Below are positions 38,062 through 48,964 of a DNA stretch of 64,000 bases, piece by piece. The stretch is taken from the NCBI RefSeq assembly GCF_002865645.1, contig NW_020194512.1, positions 3,885,183 to 3,949,182 on the forward strand, read 5' to 3'. The notes beneath the pieces are model-generated. The model was not told where the DNA came from. It ran no database searches and saw only the letters and a list, made by a program, of their open reading frames with translations. The DNA comes from Hyaloscypha bicolor E. Its lineage: Eukaryota > Ascomycota > Leotiomycetes > Helotiales > Hyaloscyphaceae. Within the stretch, counting starts at the first letter, position 1. Each line of letters starts with the position of its first letter. The position numbers were made by a program, and so were the translations under genes.

Positions 38062-41000
38062 GGTTCTAAGCCCGGCTAGTGCTTTACTAAGTACTTACAA
38101 GTAATTCAAAGTATTATATAACCTTAGTACTTACTCGTCCCTTTCCAAAAAATTATTGAAATTATTAATTTTAGTAAATTACTTTTATTAGTTTGGCTTT
38201 ATATTAGCAAAATTCACTAAAAATATAGCTATTTTTAATTAGAAATTCTTTACAAACTCTAATATATTAGATTCCAAAAAAAAATTAATTTATATTACTT
38301 ATAAAAATACGAAAATCGAGTTTTTTCCGAATAATAATATATATTTCTAGATAACTAATATTATAAATCTTTTTATTATTAAAGATTTATAATAATTTAT
38401 TAATTTCAATTAGGCTTTTATTTTTATTTTAGCTTAAAATAATAATAAATTAATTACTTATTAAGTAATAATTATTAAAATAATACTAAGTTTACTTATT
38501 ACTTATAATATCTAGTAATAATTTAAGGAAATTAAGCTTATATAATAAGTTTAAAGCTAGATTTAAGTTAAAGCTAAATAATTAATAGCTTAAAAGAAAG
38601 CCCTATATTTTTAATAAATAGAAACTATTATATTTAATAATATAAAAGAAATAAATAACTTTATTAATTATATTAGTTATAAAGTAATTGAAATTAAGGA
38701 AATAAATTAATTAATTTCGAATTTTTCTATATTCGAATATTTGATTTATAAATTATTAAAGAAATATAACTTATATAAATTCTTTCTGAATTTTATTAAA
38801 GCAAATATTAATAAATTAAAGCTAGAATTACTTAAAGCAAATACTTTTATTAAAGAAAAAAAACTTAAAACTAAATTCCCTAATTTCAATTTAAATATTA
38901 ATTTTAAGATATTAATTATATAAGGAAATAAATAAAACTACTTAAATAATAAAAAACTAAAATAAAATTTAAATATATATTATATATTTTATAAATTTAA
39001 AAGATATAATATTAAAGATTATATTATATATAAGATAGTGTGAAATTACTTTAATTCTAATAAAAAAAACCTTAATTTTACTAATTAGAAAGTATTATTA
39101 GCTTTATTAATTATTTATAAAAAAGGCTAAATTACTAAGAAAATTAATTATTAGAAAATTAATATTTAGTACCTTATTTAATAACTAATTATTTAATAAT
39201 AATTTTATAAATATCTAATATATTAATTCGAGTATTATAAATTACTTTTCGAGAAATAAAAGCTTTTTTAATACTTATAAAAATATGAAATTATTTCTTA
39301 TTACTTTTAATAATAATTTTATAATTCTATTAATTATTTCTAAATTAAAAATATAACTAAAAAAACGTATTATATAGCTTTTAATTTTATAATATATTAT
39401 TATTATTAATTTCTAAAATTACTTAAACTAGAAAAAGTATTAATTTTTTATTAAAAAAGCTTATATTATTAATAATAAAATAATTATAATAACTAGTATA
39501 TATAATTAATTTAATTTAGGGAATACTTTAAAATTATTAAAATCGAATATATTAGCTTTTTTAGAAATCTAATATTAGAAATATAATTATCTAAATATAA
39601 AATATATTTTAAAATTAGTAAATTATATTAATAAGCTCTAATTTAAAATTTAAAACTTGTTTAATTATAATTCTTATATTATAAATAATATTATTAGAAC
39701 TAATATAATTAATTTAGCTTTTAAGAAAATATATTATAATTAATATATAAGAGTTATTAAAAGTAGCTTTTTTTTTAGTAAAAATACTTATATATTTTTT
39801 ATTTTTTTATAAAAAGTTCAAATATTATATAATAATTTATATTTTAATAATACTTTAGAATTTATATTAAATTAAATTAGGAACTAATATAAATTAAAAA
39901 GTATTTACTTGAAATTAATTATTACTTATATATTTAAATAAAATAGTATTTCTAAATATAATATATATATATATATAATTATTAAATTAAAGTATATAAA
40001 GCTAAAATAATTGGGCTTATTATATAAGATTTAAAAGAAAGCTATTATATATGAGATTTATATTTATAATTAGTATTATTTATCTAAAATTAATATAACT
40101 TTATATAAAGTATTTTATAAAACTAAATTAAATATATTTAATTTATATATATTTATATATTTAAAGAAATAGTTCTATAATATAAATATATAATTAAGGC
40201 CTTTAAAAGTATTTTTATTAGTTATAATAATTCTAGATATTAAATTTAAAACTTATATAAACAAGTATTTTTTATTTCTAATTATTATATTATTAAAAAA
40301 TATATTAAGAGTATTTCTTTTTTAAATCTAGTATTTTAGTTATATAAAAAACTAATTAAAACTACTAGAAATTATTATAATAGCTTTAGTAATAATTTAG
40401 ATAATTCCGACTTAAATTATAAAAATATTACTATTATTAATATTAGAAAATAATAGCTTAATTATTTATTAAAAAATAATTATTAGTTTACTAGTAATAT
40501 ATAATACTATTATATAATATATATGAAATACAGGTATATTAAAGTTAGTAAAGTAGTTATTATTTAGAAATAAGAATTATAGTATTATAGTATTAATATA
40601 TAATCTCTAAATCTACTAAGCCTAATAAAGTCTAATCTACTAGTTAAATTATTTATAGGATATAAGGTTATATAACTATATCCCGTATCTCATATCCTAT
40701 TACCCATATCTCATTACTTATATCCCGTATCCTGAGTCCTGTAATTATATATATAATTCCTAAAGAAATAGCTATACTAATAATAATAAAGAAAATTACT
40801 TTAATATTAAAAGAAATATTATTACAAATACATTATATAATATAATTTCGGGCATTTCTAATCTAAGTTAGTTCTTTAAACCCTTATTTAAAAAGAATAA
40901 TTAAAAACTTATAATATTTATAAATATTTTTAAATAATGTTTTATAAATTAGAAAGTATCTAAAATAATTAGTTTTAGAAATAAATTACTTTCTAGAGAT

Positions 41001-42601
41001 TTAAAACTAATTAAAATTACCGAGAAATAAATAAATTATTATATTTTAATAATTAGTATTTAGAATATAAAAGCTTTTAAACTTCTATTATTAATTAAAA
41101 AAGCTTTCTCTAGTTTAAATATCTATTTTTAGAAACCTTTAATTAAGAAGAAACTAGATTTCTATTTATAAAACTATATCTAGAATTTAATAATATAAAA
41201 ATATTATTAAGTCTTTAAAAATAAGTTTAATAAATATTATAAGTTTATATTTATAATATAAAATTATATATAAAAATATAATATAAACTATTTTAAAACC
41301 TTTGCTTTTATAATTAAGCTTTTTATTATTTAAATTATATTAGCTTTAGTAATTAAATACAGGCTTTATATTTAATAAATATTTTTATATAACGAATTAG
41401 AAGAGAAATATTATATAAAATAATCTCTTGGTTTTATTAAAGAAATAAACCTTATTTATTACTTATAAAAGAATATTTATAGCTTGAAATAAGTTTCTAG
41501 AATTTAATTTTAAATAATTAAATAATTATTTTATTTTATTAAGTTCTAGTAATTATTTATTAATTTAGTACTTTATATTTACTAGAAATATAAGATTAAT
41601 TAGTTATTTTTTTAATTATTATTTATGCGAATAATATAATAATTATTAGAAAAAATATAAATTATATTAATAATATTAAAAATTTAATATAACTAATATA
41701 AGAGAAATTAAAATATTTCTAAATATAGAAATTATATATTTATAAGATAATTTAGCGTTTTTATATTAAAATTAATATTTTATAAATATATTTTTAAGGT
41801 ATTAGATAAAAGATTATATATTTATTATTACTTTAATAACTAAACTTATAATATTTAATAAAATAAATATTAATATTATATTATAATAAGGTGATATTAT
41901 AGTAGTAGTAAAGAGCTTGAATTGAACTAAAGGCTGTCTGCCGGGCTAAGGAAGCACTGGCTGCACGCTAAGTCACGTGCAGTGGCACCAGGTGACTGGT
42001 GCCACGTAACATATTACGAAATATTAAAGTCGAACTAAATTACTTATATAGCTTTCTTTAGCTTTAAAACTTTATTTCTGCTTTATTATAATTATTTAAG
42101 CCGTTTTAATTTATATTTTAAGGCTTTATATAATATAATATATTAAGGAATTATTTAATATAAGTATTTTATATAATACTTTATTTAATAAAAGGCTTAT
42201 TAGATATTTAAATACTAATTATAAATTAATTTCTAATATGGTTTTTACTCTAAGTAGTAATTTTATTAGCTAAACTAATATTAAATAAAAAAAACTATTA
42301 TTAGAGCTATTATAATAACTAAATATATTATTTTAATACTAGTAATTAAAGAAGCCTTATAACTAAAGTAATTATTTAAAGAAATATTAATTTTTATAAG
42401 CTTAATTAAAATAGAAATAAATCTAGTTATAAATACACGATTTTTATAAAAAAAAATCAAGTATATTAATATTAGATATAATTTTATTAGAAATTATATT
42501 AGTACTAAAATTATTTACTAGACCGGCTTTTAAACTATTATAGTTAAGGCTAGAACTTATTAGCCTTATTAATATTAAACTTTAATTATAAAAAGAAGAT
42601 A
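38062..42601 (+). pseudogene. Degenerate internal region of the LTR element
   Basis: Extremely AT-rich coding remnant. The only frame without a stop, 38741-38923, is a Lys/Asn/Leu/Ile-rich piece where gag would lie and is not a gene. Stops elsewhere are TAA/TAG. I could not place a protease or RT site with confidence. Confidence 0.5.
41891..42040. other. RIP-spared GC island with two hairpins
   Basis: About 150 bp of normal composition inside the RIP-degraded element, keeping CpA and TpG sites. It holds a perfect 10-bp stem at 41982-42005 (GTGGCACCAG, loop GTGA, CTGGTGCCAC) and just before it a 7-bp stem CTGCACG/CGTGCAG (about 41,961-41,982). The E-box-like GTCACGTGCAG sits between them. It may be a short sequence that arrived after RIP or was too short to be mutated. 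Confidence 0.7.
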
Positions 42602-42950
42602 TATTAAATTAATATATTATTTTAGCTAACTTATTACTTCTTCTAATATTAGATTTAATTACTAATTTAATACTTATTACTTTTATTTATTATATATTAC
42701 TTATAAAGCTTACTAAGTTTACTAATATATTATTATTTTAATTACTTTACTTTATTAGCTAATTTATAATATATTAGAGAAAGCGGGCTTAGTATTATTA
42801 ATATTACTAATAAGTAATAGGAATAAAGACCCTTACTTTAATTACTTTCCCCTCTGCTTTCAGACTTCACTCTGTTATATCTAGTTATTCTACTTACTAT
42901 TAATTCTTAATATATCGATTTTATACTAATATATTAATCCCATTTTAATA
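42602..42950 (+). repeat. 3' LTR
   Basis: Copy of 37712-38061; less mutated toward its right end (CCCCTCTGCTTTCAGACTTCACTCTG near 42,850-42,875 against a T-rich version in the 5' copy). Followed by ATTAG at 42951-42955. Confidence 0.88.
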
Positions 42951-42955
42951 ATTAG

Positions 42956-43113
42956 CTACTTTCTTATTAGGATAAAGTCAAGGAAATGAATAAATCTGGC
43001 GTTTATAAAAGGATAACCCCAATATTACTTAACTACTCAAACTTAGACTTGATAATAATAACAATTCATCTTGGGGAAATAAACGCTATATTCAGACTCC
43101 TCAGAGTATTCTC
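42956..43113. other. Island 2 left margin
   Basis: Normal-composition DNA after the retrotransposon. No feature seen. Confidence 0.4.
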
Positions 43114-43115
43114 TA

Positions 43116-43258
43116 TCCCTTCGTCTGGTGAGACATTAGCTTGCTAGCGGCCACACGCGACCATCCCCTGTTTAGTCAGAATACAGCCGTCTCTTCTAAT
43201 CAAGCCATCCGCATTTGTACGGCCGCTGGCGCGGCTAATATCTCACCTGATAAAGGGA
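43116..43258. mobile_element. Very small TIR element (possible TA-target MITE)
   Basis: Inverted arms of about 40 bp: left TCCCTTCGTCTGGTGAGACA, right (inverted) TCCCTTTATCAGGTGAGATA, both continuing through ATTAGC to AGCGGCC. A TA dinucleotide flanks each side (43114-43115, 43259-43260), as in Tc1/mariner-type insertions. About 143 bp long and non-coding. Confidence 0.6.
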
Positions 43259-43481
43259 TAATCTATGAAGTTTTGGGGATTTTCTAAGTACTTTTATATA
43301 GTTTTGGTATTTCGATAAGGTCACAAGTGGGCAGTAAAGTAGTATGGGCATTGGCTAGTAAACTCTTCTATATTAGTTATTCCGCCAGATTGCCTGAAGG
43401 GGCATTGAGCCAATGCTCTGTCAGTTTCTAAATAAATAAGATGCCGCGATAGTATTACGAAGTAGGTGTGTTTGATCCCTA

Positions 43482-43735
43482 CCATAGAGATACAGCCCAT
43501 AAGTATTACGACGCCACCTGCAGGGATCTCAGTTTTACCACCTTATATTATAACTACAACGCACTACCAAAGCACAAAAAATAGATAAATATATAGATCT
43601 CCTCTTAGGGATTATTTTAGTATTTAAATAAAGGCTTTTGGTTATATATAGGAAAAGTTATGAGTGTTGAAATTGAGTTGCGTGTGGCGTTCACACCCTT
43701 GTGGTGGCGTCGTAATACTTATGGGCTTACCTCCG
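43482..43735. mobile_element. Tc1/mariner-like MITE, copy 1
   Basis: A 254-bp element with inverted ends built on ACAGCCCATAAGTATTACG (left) and the matching CGTAATACTTATGGGCTT...CCTCCG (right), flanked by TA on both sides. It is related to 55741-55987: the ends share CAGCCCATAAGTATT and the interiors share CTTATA...AACTACAACGC and AAAGTTATGAG segments. The open frame at 43660-43842 starts in its right arm and is not a gene. Confidence 0.82.
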
Positions 43736-43737
43736 TA

Positions 43738-45141
43738 GTGCCCAATGAATGGTTTATCTGTGCACTTGTCCGTGCGTGTTTAAGCGAGCTTTTGCAGCGA
43801 ATCATAAGTTCTAATTCTCGATCTACTTCTGATTCCCTCTAATTCGCGGTATTATTGGTTGTGGAAGTGCGCACCTGGCCGCAGCTAAACAGATATAGGC
43901 TCCGCCGCAGTGCTTGAAGCCGAATAATTAAATTAGAGTGCCGCGTATCCTCGGCACGTTGGAGACAACTCTAAGGCGGGTGCGGGGCACTCGGCTCAAC
44001 TCGGGACTACTAACATATGACAACATGAGAAGTTGCCCACGTTTCCAATCAATTGGATGTCAAGGACATCAATTGCGAGTCTGGTCGGGAAATAATGCAA
44101 GGAATGTATGTTGTGCAATAGTCAAAGCGGGCCGAGCTTACTCGGATCGGCCCCGTGCCCTATTCATTTTCGATTACAGTACGGTATGTTGGTCTGTCCC
44201 TTGTCCATGCAGCCGGGGAAGGGGAAACACACTTCCGGTTCAAGATTATTGTGGATAATAGAGGCACATACTTTATGTTGCGGCTAGGTCGTGCATCCGC
44301 TCTAACAGCGACTCGGCGAGTGCAGTCATCTTTCCCTGGACTGAGTGCGAGTAAAGTCGTTGATAGACGTGCAAGGAAGAAAACCGCTAAGCAGATCATA
44401 TGCGCAATTTAATGCAAGGTAGCTGTCACAGGGAGTCAGAGCTTACTGCAAGTATCTGCCATGAGCCTACAGCAGAGCATCTAATATCACCCTAAATGGA
44501 ATTCATGTATCCTAATTTGCCTTAATGAAATCTAGACAGCGCCTAAAAGTTTCCAATACCTCGAAGACACCCCACAATGAGATTCAATGCAACCATGCTA
44601 AAGGCGATGATATGAAACGTAAGATAGCGGGGCAGAAGAATTCTCAATTCTGTAGATCAGGCCCTAAATAAGCTCGTCATTGCCACTAACTAGTTAACAC
44701 AGAACAGCCTCTTGAAACATCTCCCATTAGAAAGGGGATTTCCATGCAAGATTCCATGCAGGTCTCGTAAACAGTGAGCTATAAACTATGCAGGGGATGC
44801 GCTACCAATCTCTCGCCACTACTCAATATAAGCTTGAGGCGTGTGACTAAAAGTTACAAATCGCCCTGCACTCAGCTTACCGGCGGTGAGAGCCCAATGT
44901 AGAAGGCACGCACTAATTAATTATGGAAAGTGGTGCCATGGCTGTAACACTTGTAACCAACTTGGCCTAAATGGCCGTCATCTCGTAATGGTAGACAATC
45001 CATCGGCGTTGCTCACTGTACGACGAAATTTCTAGTTCCAGATGACTTTATAAACATTCCGAGTCTCCTCATATGTTATTACTTCTCTACCTCGAAATTT
45101 CTGAACTAAATCAAATCTTTTAATCTGTTCAATCCACAATT
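43738..45141. other. Intergenic, 1.4 kb, upstream of YqcI/YcgG gene
   Basis: Normal composition. Overlapping open frames (43938-44258, 44155-44412 plus; 44160-44399 minus) resemble no family. The final 100 bp before 45,142 are T/A- and pyrimidine-rich, as in fungal core promoters and leaders, but no single element can be fixed. Confidence 0.5.
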
Positions 45142-46131
45142 ATGAACTTTACAGCTTACGGTATCGTCTTCCTCCTGGGTCTTTCGGCAGCCTGGCTGTC
45201 AGACTACCTAAGGCCCCAAAATATTCGTGCCTCCTTTCTGCACCCGATGAAGAGTCTTCGTCGTGTGCTCGAAGTATTCATCTCGAATACAACATCTAAA
45301 AATACCAACGAACTTACCGCAGCGGAACATGAAAAATTCTTAATTATGGACAAGTAAGGAATCATAAATTGTCTTTTGCCAGTCATTGCATTGTTACTGA
45401 CAGGAATTAGAAATCAAATCGAGAAAACATATGCAACAGGAACTTGGCAGCGGAAGGTTTATGACGACCTCGCCACTGTGCTTCTCTCCAAAGAGTACGG
45501 AATGAAAACTTTCCCATGTGTCTACGCTACCAAGGGCTACAAATCCAACGATCAACGCTACGTCTTCATCGAATCCGACGATCCCTCGGAACCACGCAAT
45601 GTGCGTTTAATTGGCAAGGCGTTACGCCAATACCTCCCTTTGTCTCGATCATGCGGCCCCAACACCACGCTCGTGGTACTAGCGCCGCCCACCACCCCTA
45701 CACCACGCTCGGTCGAACAATACAACCTCGAATTTTGGGCTTTCCTACGAGGTCTCAGAGTCTTTGACACCAAGCCTTGGCCGGAAGATATCCCAACAGA
45801 CACAAGCACAAATAAATGGGCCTTCTGCTTCGACGGGGTTCCATGGTTCCCGGCCGTCCTCACGCCCGCGCATTCCAAACGACAATCTCGATATACGCCA
45901 AACCTAGTAATCGTGATGCAGCCGAAATGGATCTTCGATATCCTGTTTAATACTCCTGCGAAACGTTATGGAGCGTGTGAGAAAGTTAGAGCTCTGGTTG
46001 CTGAGTTTGATGAGATTCCGGTCAGTCCTGACGTGGCGCATTATGGTGAGCCGGGGACGACAGAGAGTCGTCAATACTATCTTCTTGATGAGAACAAGAG
46101 GTCTTATTGTCCATACCCAGATCTTGTGTGA
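45142..46131 (+). CDS. YqcI/YcgG-family protein with N-terminal membrane anchor
   Basis: Member of the YqcI/YcgG (DUF1802-like naming aside, PF08892) family, a bacterial-type family that also occurs in fungi; one bacterial member, GntA, is a heme-dependent N-hydroxylase, but activity here is inference only. Two exons, 45142-45353 and 45411-46131, give 310 residues; the 57-nt intron (GTAAGG...GAATTAG, branch-like TTACTGAC) joins MDK to NQIEK. A hydrophobic segment at about 5-21 (AYGIVFLLGLSAAWL) suggests a signal anchor. Family marks are FPCVYATKGYK (Cys107), the aromatic stretch YNLEFWAFLRGL, WPEDIP, WAFCFDGVPWF, LTPAHSKRQSRY and the closing YYLLDENKRSYCPYPD. The frame is intact. It is the only gene of a 3.4-kb island between two AT blocks. 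Confidence 0.88.
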
Positions 46132-46409
46132 GCTTTTGTTTGCCATATTGACCGTTGGTTGACAACAAGGCTCGAGGCACTCTTAGAAAGGGTTATGTTA
46201 GACTATCCTTCGCTTAAGTACACGCTTTGAAGAAGCATTGCCTTTAGTCTGTGCAAACATCACTCTACCTTTTGGCATTGCTCCAGAAGGCGGGCCAAAC
46301 CGTCCAATTGAAGTAGTCTGGAAATTTGATTTGTCTCCTGAACTGGGCACCGAAGGATGTAAGTAAACGACTACTTGGTGACAACTAGCCATTATTCTGA
46401 TTCTGGGAG
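46132..46409. other. 3' flank of YqcI/YcgG gene, island 2 right margin
   Basis: No further gene seen. Composition turns AT-rich near 46,410. Confidence 0.4.
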
Positions 46410-46929
46410 TTCTAAGCCTTATTTCTATTCCCTAAAGCAAGTATACTTTTTTATTTTTATACTAAAATTATAATAGGGTTTAATAATAGTTAATAGGGAA
46501 TATATAATTAACTACTTTAAAGTTGAAATAATAATATAAAAAACAATAACTTAAATCAAAGCTATTATATTATTATTATTATTTCTTATATAAAGAATTA
46601 ATAATAGCGAGTTCTTTTTAAAGTTATTAAATAATATAATAAAAACATTTTATTTAAAAAAAGTATTACATTTCTTATTACAAAATTAATATTTATAATA
46701 TCTTTTTCTAAATTTCGAGCTATATATAAGTAATTTTAATAAAGTCTAAAATTTGCTTTTTTATAAAATATAATAATATAATTAAGATTTTTCTTAAAAA
46801 AATTAAGGTTATATTAGAAATATTATAGCTTATTTCATTATTAATTATTATATTTAATTAAAGAAAGAAATCTTTAATATTGAATTATAAGAAGCTTATA
46901 ATTTTATTTTATTAAATTTAATATATATT

Positions 46930-47015
46930 GCGTATTAACTGCAGGCTGGCCACATGACTTGATCTCACGTGACCACACTCCCTGTATTTAAGCTCTGGCC
47001 CTTCGTATAATACCT
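46930..47015. other. RIP-spared GC patch with CACGTG and TATA-like box
   Basis: A patch reading CAGGCTGGCCACATGACTTG, then TCACGTGACCACACTCCCTG, then TATTTAAGCTCTGGCCC. The E-box-like TCACGTGAC followed by a TATTTAAG box resembles the promoter part of a fungal LTR. It resembles the patch at 31,238-31,275 (TCACGTGACTCACTCCCCC). Confidence 0.5.
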
Positions 47016-47756
47016 TTCTTTCCTTTATATCTAATTATATTATAATATATAAGCCTTTATTTTTTATATTAATTATATATAAGGCCTTTATTATAATAAC
47101 TTTATTTTTTTTATTTAAAAAATATTTTAGTATTTTAATATTTCTTTATTATTACTTTTATTTAACTATTTTTTTTAATACTAATAATAAGTTCTTTAAT
47201 TAAATTCCTCTTTATTATAAATAATAAAAAACATAACTTTAGTTATTTAATTATAATAATACTTAATTATATCTATTTTTTAATTCTTAAAAAATTTAAT
47301 TAAATTTAATTCTATATTAATTTATTAAGATTTATATTTAGAGTTAATAATTAATATTATATAATTAATATATATTTAATATATATTTTCGAATTATTAA
47401 TTAAAATTTATTATTTTAGTAATTAATTAAAAAGATATAGAGTTTTTTTACTTAATATAATTATATATAAAATAAGCTTTACTTATTTTCTATTTTATAA
47501 GAAATTAATAAAACTTTATTTACTTATATATATAATTAATATTCTTTAAGCCAAATAATTTATTACTAAGAGTTTTATATTTATATTATATAATTATAAT
47601 TATTATTATTTAAAGATATATTATTTTTATTATTTTTATTTATTTATTAATTCTTTATATATATTAAACTATTATATTTATAAAATATAATCTTTTTATA
47701 ATCTTATAAACTTATATTATAATTGTTTTATTTATTACTATTTATATATATATTAA

Positions 47757-48070
47757 AATAATTATATATTAGAATAATTATATATTAGAATAATTATATA
47801 TTAGAATAATTATATATTAGAATAATTATATATTAGAATAATTATATATTAGAATAATTATATATTAGAATAATTATATATTAGAATAATTATATATTAG
47901 AATAATTATATATTAGAATAATTATATATTAGAATAATTATATATTAGAATAATTATATATTAGAATAATTATATATTAGAATAATTATATATTAGAATA
48001 ATTATATATTAGAATAATTATATATTAGAATAATTATATATTAAAATAATTATATATTAAAATAATTATA
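47757..48070. repeat. Minisatellite, 16-bp unit, about 19 copies
   Basis: Perfectly repeated AATAATTATATATTAG from about 47,757 to 48,070. Only the outermost units differ (TTAAAATA in place of TTAGAATA), at both ends. The homogeneity of the inner units indicates recent expansion. Confidence 0.97.
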
Positions 48071-48780
48071 TAAAAAATATAAGTATTTATTAATAAAATA
48101 AAACAAAATACTTTTATATTATAATATATATATTAATATTAAACTTTCTTTATTAATTAAAAAAAAATTTAAAGAAAGCAAGTATTATTTTATAAATAAG
48201 TTTATACAAAAATACTAAAACTTTTAATTTATTATAATATTATAATAAGTAAACTTGCAAGCCCAAATAAGGCTATAATAGTTCTTTATAAAAGTCTAGT
48301 TATTTAAAACAAGTTTAAAGTAAAACTATTACCAATTTTATGGCTTATATATAGCTACTAGTAATAATTTTAGTAAATTGGCCTTAAACTTTAATATTTA
48401 AAGCTAGTATTTATTAAATAAAAAGTATTTTATAAGATATAAATAATTAATACTTATTATAATTATAAATGTTTTAGTTTTAAATCTATTAATCTTTTAT
48501 TTCTTTATTTCTAATAATTAGTAATTACTTCTTATTATTATAATATTTGCAAGCTTAAGTTTATTTTATTATTAAATAAAAAGTAACTAATAAAATAATT
48601 GCTTTTTATATTTTCTATTATTAAATAAATTAATATAAGATATATTTTAGAAAAGCGCAAAATATAAAGCTTTAGAAAGAATCTATGCCTTAGAAAGGTT
48701 ATAAAAGTAGTAAAAGATAGTTTTAAAGACTTAGTTTTTTTTTTTAAGAATAACTTATAGTAGATAGCTTTGAAAAAACT

Positions 48781-48964
48781 GCAATTTGAATGAGAGCAAA
48801 TGCTAGCATTCAAATACTAGTAATGTTGCTAGTATACAAAAATTTGCGAAATGCTTATTTTTATAATAAACAAAAGCTGGTGTTCGAATACTGACAAATA
48901 GCAGTATTCAAGGGTTGAAAACAGGGCCTAAACAGAAACAGTGAAAAGGAAATTAATTTCGAGT
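48781..48964. other. Transition zone, 3' of the LtrA gene
   Basis: Mixed composition with partly self-complementary segments (ATACTAGTAATGTTGCTAGTAT near 48,813-48,834). No gene. Confidence 0.4.

Larger units (their letters stand above)
37712..42950 (+). mobile_element. LTR retrotransposon, RIP-inactivated, superfamily uncertain
   Basis: A 5,239-bp element with LTRs of 350 and 349 bp, ends TATTAA...TTAATA (from TGTTAA...TTAACA), and an exact 5-bp target duplication ATTAG at 37707-37711 and 42951-42955. A purine tract (AAAAAGAAGATA) stands just before the 3' LTR, giving plus orientation. The interior is so AT-rich that domains are hard to place; an integrase C-terminus of Copia type may be present near 40,100-40,300, but this is weak. 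A GC-rich unmutated island at 41,891-42,040 interrupts it. Confidence 0.85.
46410..48780. repeat. AT block 3, RIP-like degraded sequence
   Basis: AT-rich, CpA/TpG-poor sequence with no recognisable coding remnant. Contains a less mutated patch at 46,930-47,015 and a minisatellite at 47,757-48,070. The minus-strand open frame at 48538-48813 is Leu/Ile/Lys/Phe-rich and looks like chance. Confidence 0.6.

Noticed and set aside
38741..38923. Stop-free 60-codon plus-strand frame in AT block 2
   Set aside because: Lys/Asn/Leu/Ile-rich remnant inside a RIP-degraded LTR element, not a gene.
43938..44412. Two overlapping plus-strand frames (106 and 85 codons) in island 2
   Set aside because: No similarity, no shared splice model, Arg/Cys-rich shadow-like composition.
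48538..48813. 91-codon minus-strand frame at the edge of AT block 3
   Set aside because: Low-complexity AT-driven composition, no family pattern, no leader or intron signals.
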